From the NCBI GenBank assembly GCA_900708905.1, contig CAADRB010000004.1:1378100-1442099 (forward strand): DNA of 64,000 nucleotides, written 5' to 3'. The notes beneath the pieces were generated by a model. That model saw only the letters and a program-made list of their open reading frames with translations, was not told the DNA's origin and did not search any database. Positions within the stretch are counted from its first letter, which is position 1. Every line of letters begins with the position of its first letter. Below, in pieces: positions 59,001 to 64,000 of the stretch. The position numbers and the translations under genes were made by a program. Source of the stretch: Hymenolepis diminuta. Taxonomy: Eukaryota > Platyhelminthes > Cestoda > Cyclophyllidea > Hymenolepididae.

Positions 59001-61142
59001 TTAAAACTGTACGGATTTGGGTCTTGATTTTTCATCCTCCAATTTGACTTTAATACTGGAATAGTAGTTTTTTACCGAATTAAATGAGTGTTTTACTCTC
59101 TTATTTGAAGATTCATTTTATGACCTTTTATCTTTGATCTGTGCTCATTTTGTTGCATCAAGGAGTGCAGAGTATTAACAATAAGTGCAAAAATGAAGGA
59201 TATTTTCCTATTTATTACTATGTGATCCTAAATTGAACCTAAAGATTAGGGGGTTTGTCTTTAGAAACCAGTAACGGACTTTTCTTTGCTAAAAATATAT
59301 TATTATCAGCTAGCTGCTTTTGGCTAATGGAAGAGATAAATATATTGAGTTGGCATGGCCGAGCATTCACTTCATTCACCTGGTCAATATGCTTTGAAGT
59401 GGATCCCTTTCGATGATCTGTCCTAATTCTCTAATTTTGCCCGACTTTTTTCCCTTGCCTCATTCCATTAATAGACATTTTGCTGTTCATTTTGTTTAGA
59501 TACTTTTCATTATTAAAATTTTGCAAAATTTAATTATATAGGGGGAGTCTAAAATTGTAGAAAGTATGTAAGACACTTAGGAGAATCCCTTTTTATCTAA
59601 ATTCTTGGACATTAGGTTATCTGCTCCGATGGACTTTGATCCAATTATCTTCACATGGAAAATTTGGATAACAGAGTTTCATCATAGGATTCTAAAATTA
59701 TTCTCTTTTCACCCTCTTCACATAATATTTTTCTGTCGCACAAGTAAGTCTATCTGTCGGTTAAAATATCTTTGGTTTTGTATGATCAATATGCCAGTAA
59801 CTTCTCTTCTCACTTTCATTTGCGAAGACTTGATGACATATAGAGTCCACATAGATCGTCTACCTTTTGTGAAGTGGGATTAAGCCTTAAAATCTCGCCT
59901 TCTTACTTGCTGAACATCTGCTTTGTGGTTTGTGATAATTGAGAACCCACGGTATTTATTTATTGAATTTTTTACCTGGGAGACCCTCCTGGTCTGGTTT
60001 GTATAACTTCGAGTTTTCCTCCACCTATTTGCAGATTTACAGATCGCGACACTTCTGGTTGAACACACTGGACGCCATATGGCAGTCGCTTGTGATCTTC
60101 TTTATACCGTGCATTGCCTTCAACGGTCTCAACATTGGTATAAACGAGCTCGGAACAATATGTATGAATGCCCTCGTCTTCACCTCTCTCGTCCACGTTG
60201 CGTTGGTGACCAGGTACTTTGTAAGTTTGCCCGAAAAAACTTAGGGAGAATTTTCTTTAAGTCTGTACGCCTTAGAGAAGAGTGTAGCTTTGGGAAGGGA
60301 TGGAATAGAGAAGTCGTGATAATATTTTACCTTTCCTAGTATTTATGCGATGGAATGGAGATAGGGAATGTTGTTTAATGCTTGCATTTAGAGGACATCT
60401 TTGTCTCTTAGCTGATACGGAAAAAGAAGAAAGCAAGGGGTATTTTATTAATCCACAGATAATCAGACCCTAGGAAGAAAGAGACTTGTAGTACAAATGA
60501 CGAACTTTTCATTAAGAAAATATATTTGCCTCTATAGAATTGAACACATTGTAAATGAATTGCATTCTGGTTAGTCATTACTCGGAGTGATAATTGCTTA
60601 AGTGGTGGTCTTATATATCTACGTGCCAACGTAGAAATTTAATAATCGATAATCTAGTGCATAAAGTATGAAGCTCATAAGTTTCGCTCAAGTACAGAGG
60701 AAATTTTGATTCGATTTCCTTAATAGATAAGCTAAACTTGTCAGATCGGTGATTTGACGATTGGACAATGTAGGATAATAGATAGCGTGCCTTAATTGGA
60801 TCTAGTTCATCTTTACTATGCTAATTAGTCTATCTGAGTAATGTTTAGTGAAGTGGGAGGATAAGAAGACGGAAATAGGAATAGGAAGGTTGCTTTCACT
60901 AGATTGACAGTAATTGTGAACTTTTGTTCTCTTTCTCACTCTTGTAGACCTTTGTTCACGCGATCGTGTACATTGGAAGCTACCTCATACTCTACCTCGG
61001 TTTCACAATGGTCTACAACGCTTTTGGGGTGACCAAATTATCCCCCAATCCACCCTATTTTGTCATCTTTGTCCTCATGGGAGATGCTCGATTCTGGCTT
61101 TGTATGTTCGTCACCAGTACACTGGCTCTTCTTCCGAGGTGA
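28696..61142 (+). CDS. ATP10-like class V P4-ATPase (phospholipid flippase), 20 exons
   Basis: Exons: 28696-29078, 29123-29327, 29766-29845, 29934-30034, 31762-31893, 31961-32082, 32161-32410, 32492-32526, 36388-36711, 38671-39127, 43899-44285, 45131-45289, 50029-50111, 53358-53484, 55225-55409, 55488-55868, 57098-57355, 57434-57634, 60035-60220, 60948-61142. All phases agree; the sum is 1417 codons with stop, close to human ATP10D. Family role: moves phospholipids to the cytosolic leaflet using ATP, usually with a CDC50-type subunit; substrate is not readable here. Actuator DGES is at residues 179-182, phosphorylated Asp in DKTGT at 398, SPDE and KGAD in the nucleotide-binding domain, TGDK at 979-982, GDGAND at 1156-1161. 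The membrane segments of a ten-TM protein are present. Oddities: DGES for DGET, PLPL for PISL, FCDKTGT for FSDKTGT. The N-terminal ATG (28696) is the first in the open frame after an in-frame TAA. Confidence 0.9.
29123..29327 (+). CDS. P4-ATPase exon 2: actuator domain, DGES
   Basis: Intron of only 44 bp before it. Translation [26 protein letters not shown], then [17 protein letters not shown]. The catalytic glutamate of the dephosphorylation loop is kept; the usual Thr is Ser. Donor GTAAGA. Confidence 0.92.
29645..29690. repeat. AT dinucleotide microsatellite, palindromic
   Basis: About 45 bp of alternating A/T with a few interruptions, 75 bp upstream of P4-ATPase exon 3. Self-complementary, so it may form a hairpin or cruciform. 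A similar shorter run flanks maT copy 1 at 17900-17913. Confidence 0.8.
29766..29845 (+). CDS. P4-ATPase exon 3
   Basis: Short exon bounded by TATAG and GTAAGT. Encodes a segment around [16 protein letters not shown], matching the ECEKPNNDLSRFRG region of ATP10A. Phase 0 to 2. Confidence 0.85.
29934..30034 (+). CDS. P4-ATPase exon 4: ENLLLRGC motif
   Basis: Contains [20 protein letters not shown] and VIYAG, the conserved P4 stretch ([13 protein letters not shown]). Acceptor TTCAG, donor GTAAGA, exit phase 1. Followed by a 1.7-kb intron. Confidence 0.9.
30035..31761 (+). other. P4-ATPase intron
   Basis: GTAAGA...TTTTAG, 1.7 kb, AT-rich. No repeat or exon recognised. Confidence 0.8.
31762..31893 (+). 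CDS. P4-ATPase exon 5: [10 protein letters not shown] and TM3
   Basis: Encodes [28 protein letters not shown] and a hydrophobic TM3 ([14 protein letters not shown]). Acceptor TTTTTAG, donor GTAAGT. Confidence 0.9.
31961..32082 (+). CDS. P4-ATPase exon 6: exoplasmic loop and first half of TM4
   Basis: Encodes the TM3-TM4 loop and [12 protein letters not shown], ending immediately before the PISL-equivalent motif. Preceded by a 67-bp intron; donor GTGACT. Confidence 0.87.
32161..32410 (+). CDS. P4-ATPase exon 7: TM4 PLPL motif and DKTGT phosphorylation site
   Basis: Starts [15 protein letters not shown], where class V members have PISLYVSIE. Then [18 protein letters not shown] and [12 protein letters not shown]. 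Asp398 is the expected phosphorylated residue. Donor GTGAGT, phase 1. Confidence 0.93.
32492..32526 (+). CDS. P4-ATPase exon 8, 35-bp microexon
   Basis: Only 35 bp between TTTTAG and GTGAGT, phase 1 to 0, encoding [12 protein letters not shown]. It is the only segment seen that keeps the frame between exons 7 and 9, but its small size makes it less certain. Confidence 0.65.
34621..34790 (+). repeat. SINE copy
   Basis: GCGGTTTAG...CTTGTCTGCGACG (head), box B-like CAGGTTCTGATG, then CGCACCCAGTAAATGAAACG and GTCCGTCTTATAAAGGGG. It lies within P4-ATPase intron 32527-36387. Confidence 0.5.
35925..36060. repeat. Low-copy repeat shared with 49510-49640
   Basis: Both have AACCCAAATC followed by AAAATCA(A/G)ATGA and, further on, GATCTC with pyrimidine-rich tails and a GTTTATTACTTT / GTACTTTATTGG-like end. 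Unclassified. Confidence 0.35.
36388..36711 (+). CDS. P4-ATPase exon 9: variable loop and [14 protein letters not shown]
   Basis: 108 codons, phase 0 on both sides. The first part is Pro/Ser/Thr-rich and poorly conserved. The end ([18 protein letters not shown]) matches the FFIALTICNTVVV block of ATP10 proteins. Acceptor TTCTAG, donor GTAAGA. Other acceptors shortly downstream are possible. Confidence 0.82.
36712..38670 (+). other. P4-ATPase intron
   Basis: 2.0 kb, with an LTR-like repeat at 37900-38110. Open frames at 37071-37500 show no family motif. Confidence 0.75.
37900..38110 (-). repeat. Dispersed LTR-like repeat, copy in a P4-ATPase intron
   Basis: Aligns by eye with about 820-1020 (shared CAATTTAGCGG, GGTCATTC / AGTCATTC, CAGGCTT / TAGGCTT, GTTTAATA / GCTTAATA in the same order). 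Probably a solo LTR of the gypsy family at the left edge. Confidence 0.5.
38671..39127 (+). CDS. P4-ATPase exon 10: ATP10-type variable nucleotide-domain loop
   Basis: 152 codons plus one base, rich in Arg, Ser and Asn, with basic clusters ([22 protein letters not shown]). ATP10 proteins carry a long variable loop at this point. Open throughout, with acceptor TTCCAG, donor GTAAGT and phases fitting exons 9 and 11. Confidence 0.78.
40035..40190 (+). repeat. SINE copy, degraded
   Basis: GTACACATCCAGTGATATCC, GACCAACTATATTGGTTTA and TCTGGTTAGTAGAAGAG match the SINE body. It lies about 340 bp upstream of maT copy 2. Confidence 0.45.
40652..41637 (-). pseudogene. maT-like transposase pseudogene, copy 2
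   Basis: Same broken coding pattern as copy 1 at an offset of 22622 bp. Blocks on the minus strand: RTPEFVRR near 41630, [30 protein letters not shown] (first Asp), [34 protein letters not shown] (second Asp), SPDLNP, and [11 protein letters not shown] near 40740. The blocks lie in different frames with stops. The third acidic position (40858-40860) is His. Confidence 0.85.
40995..41039 (+). other. G-rich tract with G-quadruplex pattern (copy 2)
   Basis: Same sequence as 18373-18417, within maT copy 2. Runs of four G are separated by single A on the host-gene sense strand, so the intron RNA would also carry the pattern. Confidence 0.7.
42000..42480. repeat. Two or three diverged direct repeats of roughly 200-280 bp
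   Basis: TCTCACCTACGTTGCTG...TTGAGGTTTAACGC (42058-42100) recurs as TCTCATTCACGTTGCTG...TTGAGGTCAAACGC (42330-42372). Both are preceded by AT-rich sequence, and a third weak unit may begin near 42400. The region directly follows maT copy 2. Confidence 0.45.
43240..43870 (-). pseudogene. Possible non-LTR reverse transcriptase debris
   Basis: Minus-strand translation contains [12 protein letters not shown], reminiscent of the DxxKAFD motif of LINE reverse transcriptases. Downstream is [20 protein letters not shown], related to a minus-strand stretch at 24160-24330. The match is short and stop-ridden, so it is tentative. Confidence 0.3.
43899..44285 (+). CDS. P4-ATPase exon 11: ESPDE nucleotide-binding motif
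   Basis: Acidic/Ser-rich start, then [20 protein letters not shown], the P4 ESPDEAALV motif with Val-Thr for Ala-Ala. Acceptor CTTTAG, donor GTATGT. A 4.8-kb intron with maT copy 2 precedes it. Confidence 0.88.
44286..45130 (+). other. P4-ATPase intron
   Basis: GTATGT...CTGTAG, 845 bp. Nothing recognised. Confidence 0.8.
45131..45289 (+). CDS. P4-ATPase exon 12: RKRMS and KGADSV
   Basis: Encodes [20 protein letters not shown] and [13 protein letters not shown], both nucleotide-binding motifs of P4-ATPases. Acceptor CTGTAG, donor GTAAGC, phase 1 on both sides. Confidence 0.92.
45290..50028 (+). other. P4-ATPase intron carrying gypsy pol debris
   Basis: GTAAGC...TTTTAG, 4.7 kb. Gypsy pol fragments at 46.27-47.22 kb and a low-copy repeat near 49.5 kb. 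47.8-49.4 kb is AT-rich with nothing recognised. Confidence 0.8.
46270..47220 (-). pseudogene. Ty3/gypsy pol remnant (RNase H to integrase start)
   Basis: Minus-strand fragments in gypsy pol order: FPSGLE and RSLTPTE (RNase H start), [32 protein letters not shown] (normally TDHKP), then [20 protein letters not shown] (normally ADALSRL), and lastly an integrase zinc-region-like [10 protein letters not shown]. Stops and frameshifts separate the blocks. It lies in the P4-ATPase intron 45290-50028, antisense to the host gene. Confidence 0.75.
50029..50111 (+). CDS. P4-ATPase exon 13: [10 protein letters not shown]
   Basis: Short exon between TTTTAG and GTTAGT; ends with [11 protein letters not shown], matching EGLRTLCIAKR in ATP10A. 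It sits after a 4.7-kb intron carrying gypsy debris. Confidence 0.9.
50112..53357 (+). other. P4-ATPase intron
   Basis: GTTAGT...TTTTAG, 3.2 kb. One degraded SINE at 51.65 kb; otherwise nothing recognised. Confidence 0.8.
51650..51780 (+). repeat. SINE copy, degraded
   Basis: CAGTAGATGGAATGACCAAC, AAGTGTGTTTCTCTTC and GTGCTGGAAAGTATG match the SINE body. The head is not recognisable. Confidence 0.4.
53358..53484 (+). CDS. P4-ATPase exon 14
   Basis: Encodes [13 protein letters not shown] to [11 protein letters not shown], the helical segment before GATGIEDxLQ. Acceptor TTTTAG, donor GTAAAT, phase 0 to 1. Confidence 0.88.
53485..55224 (+). other. P4-ATPase intron
   Basis: GTAAAT...TTCAG, 1.7 kb. 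A short 12-bp palindrome (TTTCAATTGAAA) lies near 54257. Nothing else recognised. Confidence 0.8.
55225..55409 (+). CDS. P4-ATPase exon 15: TGDK hinge motif
   Basis: Encodes [17 protein letters not shown] and [19 protein letters not shown], a strongly conserved P-domain block. Acceptor TTCAG, donor GTGAGT. Confidence 0.93.
55488..55868 (+). CDS. P4-ATPase exon 16: variable insert and CCRVTPSQK
   Basis: 127 codons in phase 0. A Ser-rich variable part, then [13 protein letters not shown] and [13 protein letters not shown], the P-domain block before the Mg-binding loop (CCRSTPLQK in ATP10A). A 78-bp intron precedes it. Donor GTACGC. Confidence 0.92.
55869..57097 (+). other. P4-ATPase intron
   Basis: GTACGC...TTCAAG, 1.2 kb. 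Nothing recognised. Confidence 0.8.
57098..57355 (+). CDS. P4-ATPase exon 17: GDGAND loop and TM5
   Basis: Encodes [38 protein letters not shown] and [18 protein letters not shown], ending YKDS. The Mg-binding Asp pair of GDGAND is intact. Donor GTATGT at 57356; the frame stays open through the intron. Confidence 0.94.
57356..57433 (+). other. 78-nt frame-preserving intron in the P4-ATPase
   Basis: GTATGT...TTAAAG, 78 nt, no in-frame stop. If retained it would add 26 mostly hydrophobic residues between TM5 and TM6. Treated as an intron because its removal gives a gap-free alignment with ATP10A. Confidence 0.8.
57434..57634 (+). CDS. P4-ATPase exon 18: TM6, [11 protein letters not shown]
   Basis: Acceptor TTAAAG. 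Starting here gives [17 protein letters not shown], which aligns gap-free with MFVGLLFWFQFFCGFSA of ATP10A directly after YKDS. That supports removal of 57356-57433 as an intron. The exon ends at ...RTGRDSM, donor GTAAGT. Confidence 0.88.
57635..60034 (+). other. P4-ATPase intron
   Basis: GTAAGT...TTGCAG, 2.4 kb, with the 10-bp inverted repeat at 58201. The 59605-59883 open frame has no family motif and is not needed for the P4-ATPase frame. Confidence 0.8.
58201..58224. other. Perfect 10-bp inverted repeat with 4-base loop
   Basis: AGACTACTAA CAAC TTAGTAGTCT, in P4-ATPase intron 57635-60034. No Tc1/mariner-like partner or coding remnant was found beside it. Confidence 0.6.
60035..60220 (+). 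CDS. P4-ATPase exon 19: TM7-TM8
   Basis: 62 codons, [19 protein letters not shown] onward, matching RTFWFNMADAAFQSLVCF of ATP10A. Two hydrophobic segments. Acceptor TTGCAG, donor GTAAGT. Confidence 0.9.
60221..60947 (+). other. P4-ATPase intron
   Basis: GTAAGT...TTGTAG, 727 bp. Nothing recognised. Confidence 0.82.
60948..61142 (+). CDS. P4-ATPase exon 20: TM9-TM10 and probable stop
   Basis: Encodes two hydrophobic segments ending in ALLPR, as at the end of TM10 in ATP10A, then TGA at 61140-61142. The bases GAG|GTGATT at 61136-61144 could instead be a donor leading to a cytosolic tail. Vertebrate ATP10s do have a tail, so the end is uncertain. Confidence 0.83.
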   Translation, partial: TFVHAIVYIGSYLILYLGFTMVYNAFGVTKLSPNPPYFVIFVLMGDARFWLCMFVTSTLALLPR

Positions 61143-61334
61143 TTTATTGCTTGTTTGGTCAAGATAAATCGTGTTGTCAGTAGGGATACCCTCCTATATT
61201 TTCATTTCCGAGTACGTAAATGTTATTTAAGTATCAGGTTGTAATAGAAGTTCCGTCCAATTTTTGAGCTATGTGTTTGGGGCATAATTACTTCAATTTA
61301 GCTTGTTAATGTTGTATGCTTATCTGTGGTAATT

Positions 61335-61340
61335 AATAAA
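61335..61340 (+). terminator. Candidate polyadenylation signal for the P4-ATPase, inside the mariner
   Basis: AATAAA about 190 bp after the proposed stop. I see no AATAAA between the stop and the mariner left end (61234), so the first canonical signal is transposon-derived. Confidence 0.35.
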
Positions 61341-61420
61341 ATATTATTTCTTATTTTAGATTGTGTGATATTTATCGTTATTAATAACTCTTTTTTGCCC
61401 TAATGTACACTCCAAACAAA

Positions 61421-62455
61421 GGCATATTTTACTGTTTCAATTTCATCAAGGAAATACAGTAATCTCAGCAGCAAAAACACTCAAAGACACTTATGCAAAT
61501 GATGTTGTGATTGAAAAGACCTGCAGAAGGTGGTTTCCACCTTCCACACGTGGTTTCAAAAAGGATGACTTCAGCCTGAAAGATGAACTGAGAGGGCAGG
61601 ATGCCCAAAAAACTCAATTCGGAGCAACTGCAAGTTGGCATTGATGAAAATTCAGCTTGCACTACTAGAGAACTGAGCAAAACCATTAACGTAAGCCCCC
61701 ACACGACCATATATAGGGAAACGAAAAGACTTGGCTGGGAAAGTCTCAAAGGCTGGCAAATGGGTCCCACACGATTTGTCAGAAGTCAACATGCAGCAGC
61801 GTGTGACCTGTTGTGTCCCACTTTTGTGACCGTTCTCATGAACTTGAGGCACCTTTTTTAGACCGAATCATAACTGACAACGACGGGAAGTGGATCCTTT
61901 ACAACAATGTTAAGCGTAAGAGGCAGTGGCTAAGTCAAAGTCTATTCCACTTCCAAATCGGGAAGTGGACTGCACCCGAAACAAATTCTTTTGTGTGTAT
62001 GGTGGGATTGGATGGTGGGTGGGAATTGTCCATTGTGAAGTAATGGATGACAATCAAAAAATAACGTCTGAAGTTCATTGTCAGCAGCTAATTTGTTTAA
62101 AAGCAGTTAACGACAGGAAAAATGGTCCACTTAGATCAGTCGAAAAGGAGTAATTCTGCACTCCTTGGCACCATGACAATGCCAGATCCCACACTTCAAG
62201 AGCAACCAAAAATCTGGTTGAAGAATGTGGCTGGGAAGTCATGCATCACCCACCATATTCTCCCGATTTTGCACCAACGAATTTTCATCTCTTCAGGAGC
62301 TTACAGAACCATTTACTTCAAGAGAAGAGGTCGAAATGAAGCTAGTTTCTTTTTTTGAATCCAAACTGGCTACATTCTATGAGGAAGGAATCAGAAAGCT
62401 CATAACAAAATGGGAAGATGTAATTAATAATAATAGTGACTACATTGAACACTAA
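61421..62455 (+). pseudogene. Mariner transposase pseudogene (DD34D type)
   Basis: Recognisable blocks in order but in shifting frames: N-terminal GNTVISAAKTLKDTYAND and CRRWF (paired-like HTH), DDFSLKDE, the second HTH with TTRELSKTINVS, DRIITDNDGKWILYNN, KRKRQWLS, HCQQLICLKAV, then HDNARSHTSRATKNLVEE, HHPPYSPDFAPTNFHLF and a C-terminal KLITKWEDVINNNSDYIEH with stop. The second catalytic Asp (62175-62177) is present. Exactly 35 codons on, at 62280-62282, Asn replaces the third Asp. Frameshifts and the missing acid mean no active enzyme. Confidence 0.9.
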
Positions 62456-62531
62456 ATAAATGTATTTTTGACAAAATTTTCACTTTAATTCAAATTAATA
62501 ATATGGACAGAACTTCTGTTACAAGGTGATA

Positions 62532-64000
62532 GAATTTTTAGAATAAAGGAAGTTTCAGGAGGATTTAGGCAAATAAATATTCCGTTCTCGTTTTCGCATT
62601 AAATATGTGTGGAAAATGAATAAAATTTGTAAGCAAGTTGTCGAACAACCATATAGGCTATTTAATGCATTTGAAAACTGAGCTCTTATGCCTGTAAGCT
62701 AGAACTATACATTTTGAATTCTGTTTCATTAATGATATAGATCCCTGTTATATTATAAAACTGAGAGTTACGAGTATCCGAAGATAAGAGTGTGAGATCG
62801 GTTTGTTCTATATTCTATTAGACCTCTCTCCTTTTTCTATCCATTTTTGGACTATTTAACTTTTCCCAGTATGCATATGCTTTCATACATGAAAGAGTTG
62901 TTATTCGTTGACTTATAAAGAAACAGACGTCTAATTCGTTATTAATTATTCGGTCTTTACTCACTGCACGGGATAGTCTAATTTACATATCTGAGAAATG
63001 AGAAAAAATTCGTAAACTGGTGGTTTCAACACAGGCTCTTCAGTATGGAGGTATCTGAAAACTGAGGAGTTTAAGATCGAAGTCATTTGAGATCATTATT
63101 CTTAAATCGCATTTTATCGAAATCGAGTTATATTTTGGTTTGACTCTCACAAATCGTATATTTGAAGGAAAATGGAATATATGTCCGTTTATTAATAAAA
63201 ATGGTATGCAATGTACTATTTGGACATGCGAATACACAGGTAGTTTAGTTCATGGAATTTGGGCTAATAACTTTTTATTTTCCTTGCTAAAAAGTTTAGG
63301 CTGCCCCTTTAAGAATGATCTTTTGAAGAGGCTCATACAGAATGCCATTTTTATGTTAATATCGTATTCTGATAATATGCCGTTTCAATCATTCTTGTCT
63401 TTTAAAATCATCGGAAATAGGATACTTGAAGTCCTTATTTGTTATTGCGATTGAGGAAAGTGTTTTCATCATTCATTCCACAGTTTTCAAGGTGGGTCAC
63501 ATTATTACTCCTACCTTGACCACTTCTACCATTGAGGTTGGTTATGCTATTCATTGAATCTGGACTGATAAATATCTAACCCACAGTTTCTGACTGCAGA
63601 CACACGAAAAATCCCATCACTATTACTAGTAAGTCTGTTAAAATAAAGATCGTATCCGGGCTGTGATTCGGACAACGCACACGTAGGTGCAAAATATTAC
63701 ACTTACCGGGGAAAGGGAAGCGGATTGTGAAAGCAAGAAATCTTAGTCGTGAAACCAACGGTTTACGCAACCAGCCACACATTATGATTACGCGCAACTT
63801 CATTTCTATGATCTTCAGAGTTTGAGCAATCGGAATATTCCATTCAGGTAAGCCTAGACTATGTGGGCGTCTGTATGTAGTCGCAGTTATCAAGAACGAG
63901 GGCTTCATTCGTCTGAACTCTCGTAATCAGCGTTCCACTAGCAAGTATATATTTTTTCTGGTAGGAGGATAAGACATACATCTGAATTTATCAATTTTAG
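62532..64000. other. Right flank, no gene recognised
   Basis: Sequence after the mariner. A 110-codon minus-strand frame (63576-63908) lies in a somewhat GC-richer patch, but I recognise no domain. It may be a repeat fragment or part of an exon continuing beyond the window. Confidence 0.4.

Larger units (their letters stand above)
61234..62529 (+). mobile_element. Full-length mariner element, inactive
   Basis: 1296 bp, the usual mariner size. The 26-bp terminal inverted repeats (61234-61259 and 62504-62529) begin TCAGGTTGTAA / TCACCTTGTAA and differ at only a few positions. Flanking TA dinucleotides (61232-61233, 62530-62531) are the target-site duplication. The + strand carries a broken DD34D transposase. 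It lies 91 bp downstream of the P4-ATPase stop codon, in the same orientation. The nearly matching ends suggest moderate age. Confidence 0.93.

Noticed and set aside
59605..59883. 92-codon plus-strand frame as an extra P4-ATPase exon
   Set aside because: Exons 18 and 19 already join in phase with a continuous family alignment; nothing is missing between them.
63576..63908. 110-codon minus-strand frame as a gene
   Set aside because: No domain recognised; left as an unresolved part of the right flank.
1..64000. CRISPR array, prokaryotic operons or phage
   Set aside because: All recognised genes are split by GT-AG introns and of animal families; the tandem units at 8-10.7 kb are too long and too diverged to be a CRISPR array.

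Overview
This window is eukaryotic nuclear DNA. It is AT-rich, has GT-AG introns of 78 bp to about 10 kb, and is full of decayed transposable elements. No bacterial operon, CRISPR array or phage signature was seen. The invertebrate mix of a UBASH3/STS-like gene, an ATP10-like flippase, mariner, maT-like and Ty3/gypsy remnants and a tRNA-derived SINE family fits a flatworm or similar invertebrate. That placement is an inference, not a demonstrated identification.

Two host genes lie head-to-tail on the + strand. (1) About 2.5-24.9 kb: the 3' part of a UBASH3 (STS/TULA) homologue. It has an SH3-like segment and a complete C-terminal histidine-phosphatase domain (RHAER, LRCVQTA and VAHAAS motifs) in five confident or fairly confident exons, plus one candidate upstream exon. 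The N-terminal UBA and most of the 2H phosphoesterase domain were not found. (2) 28.70-61.14 kb: an essentially complete class V P4-ATPase (ATP10A/B/D-like lipid flippase). Twenty exons can be joined with all phases agreeing, giving about 1416 codons. The DGES, DKTGT, SPDE, KGAD, TGDK and GDGAND motifs occur in the right order.

The introns and flanks hold the repeats. 0-1.3 kb: antisense gag and probable LTR of a Ty3/gypsy element. 8.15-10.7 kb: about twelve degenerate tandem units of 140-220 bp inside a UBASH3 intron. 17.92-19.29 and 40.53-41.92 kb: two copies, apparently identical over 1370 bp, of a crippled maT-like (Tc1/mariner) element, one in an intron of each gene. 46.2-47.2 kb: antisense gypsy pol remnant. 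61.23-62.53 kb: a full-length mariner (26-bp terminal inverted repeats, TA duplication) just behind the flippase stop codon. At least seven SINE-like copies and several low-copy dispersed repeats are scattered throughout.

No convincing new multi-gene system is visible. The most interesting points are the matching dead maT copies with unlike ends, the 78-nt frame-preserving intron inside a transmembrane segment of the flippase, the altered PISL motif, the intronic satellite array, and the mariner that may supply the flippase polyadenylation signal. No database search was possible. Family names rest on motif recognition.
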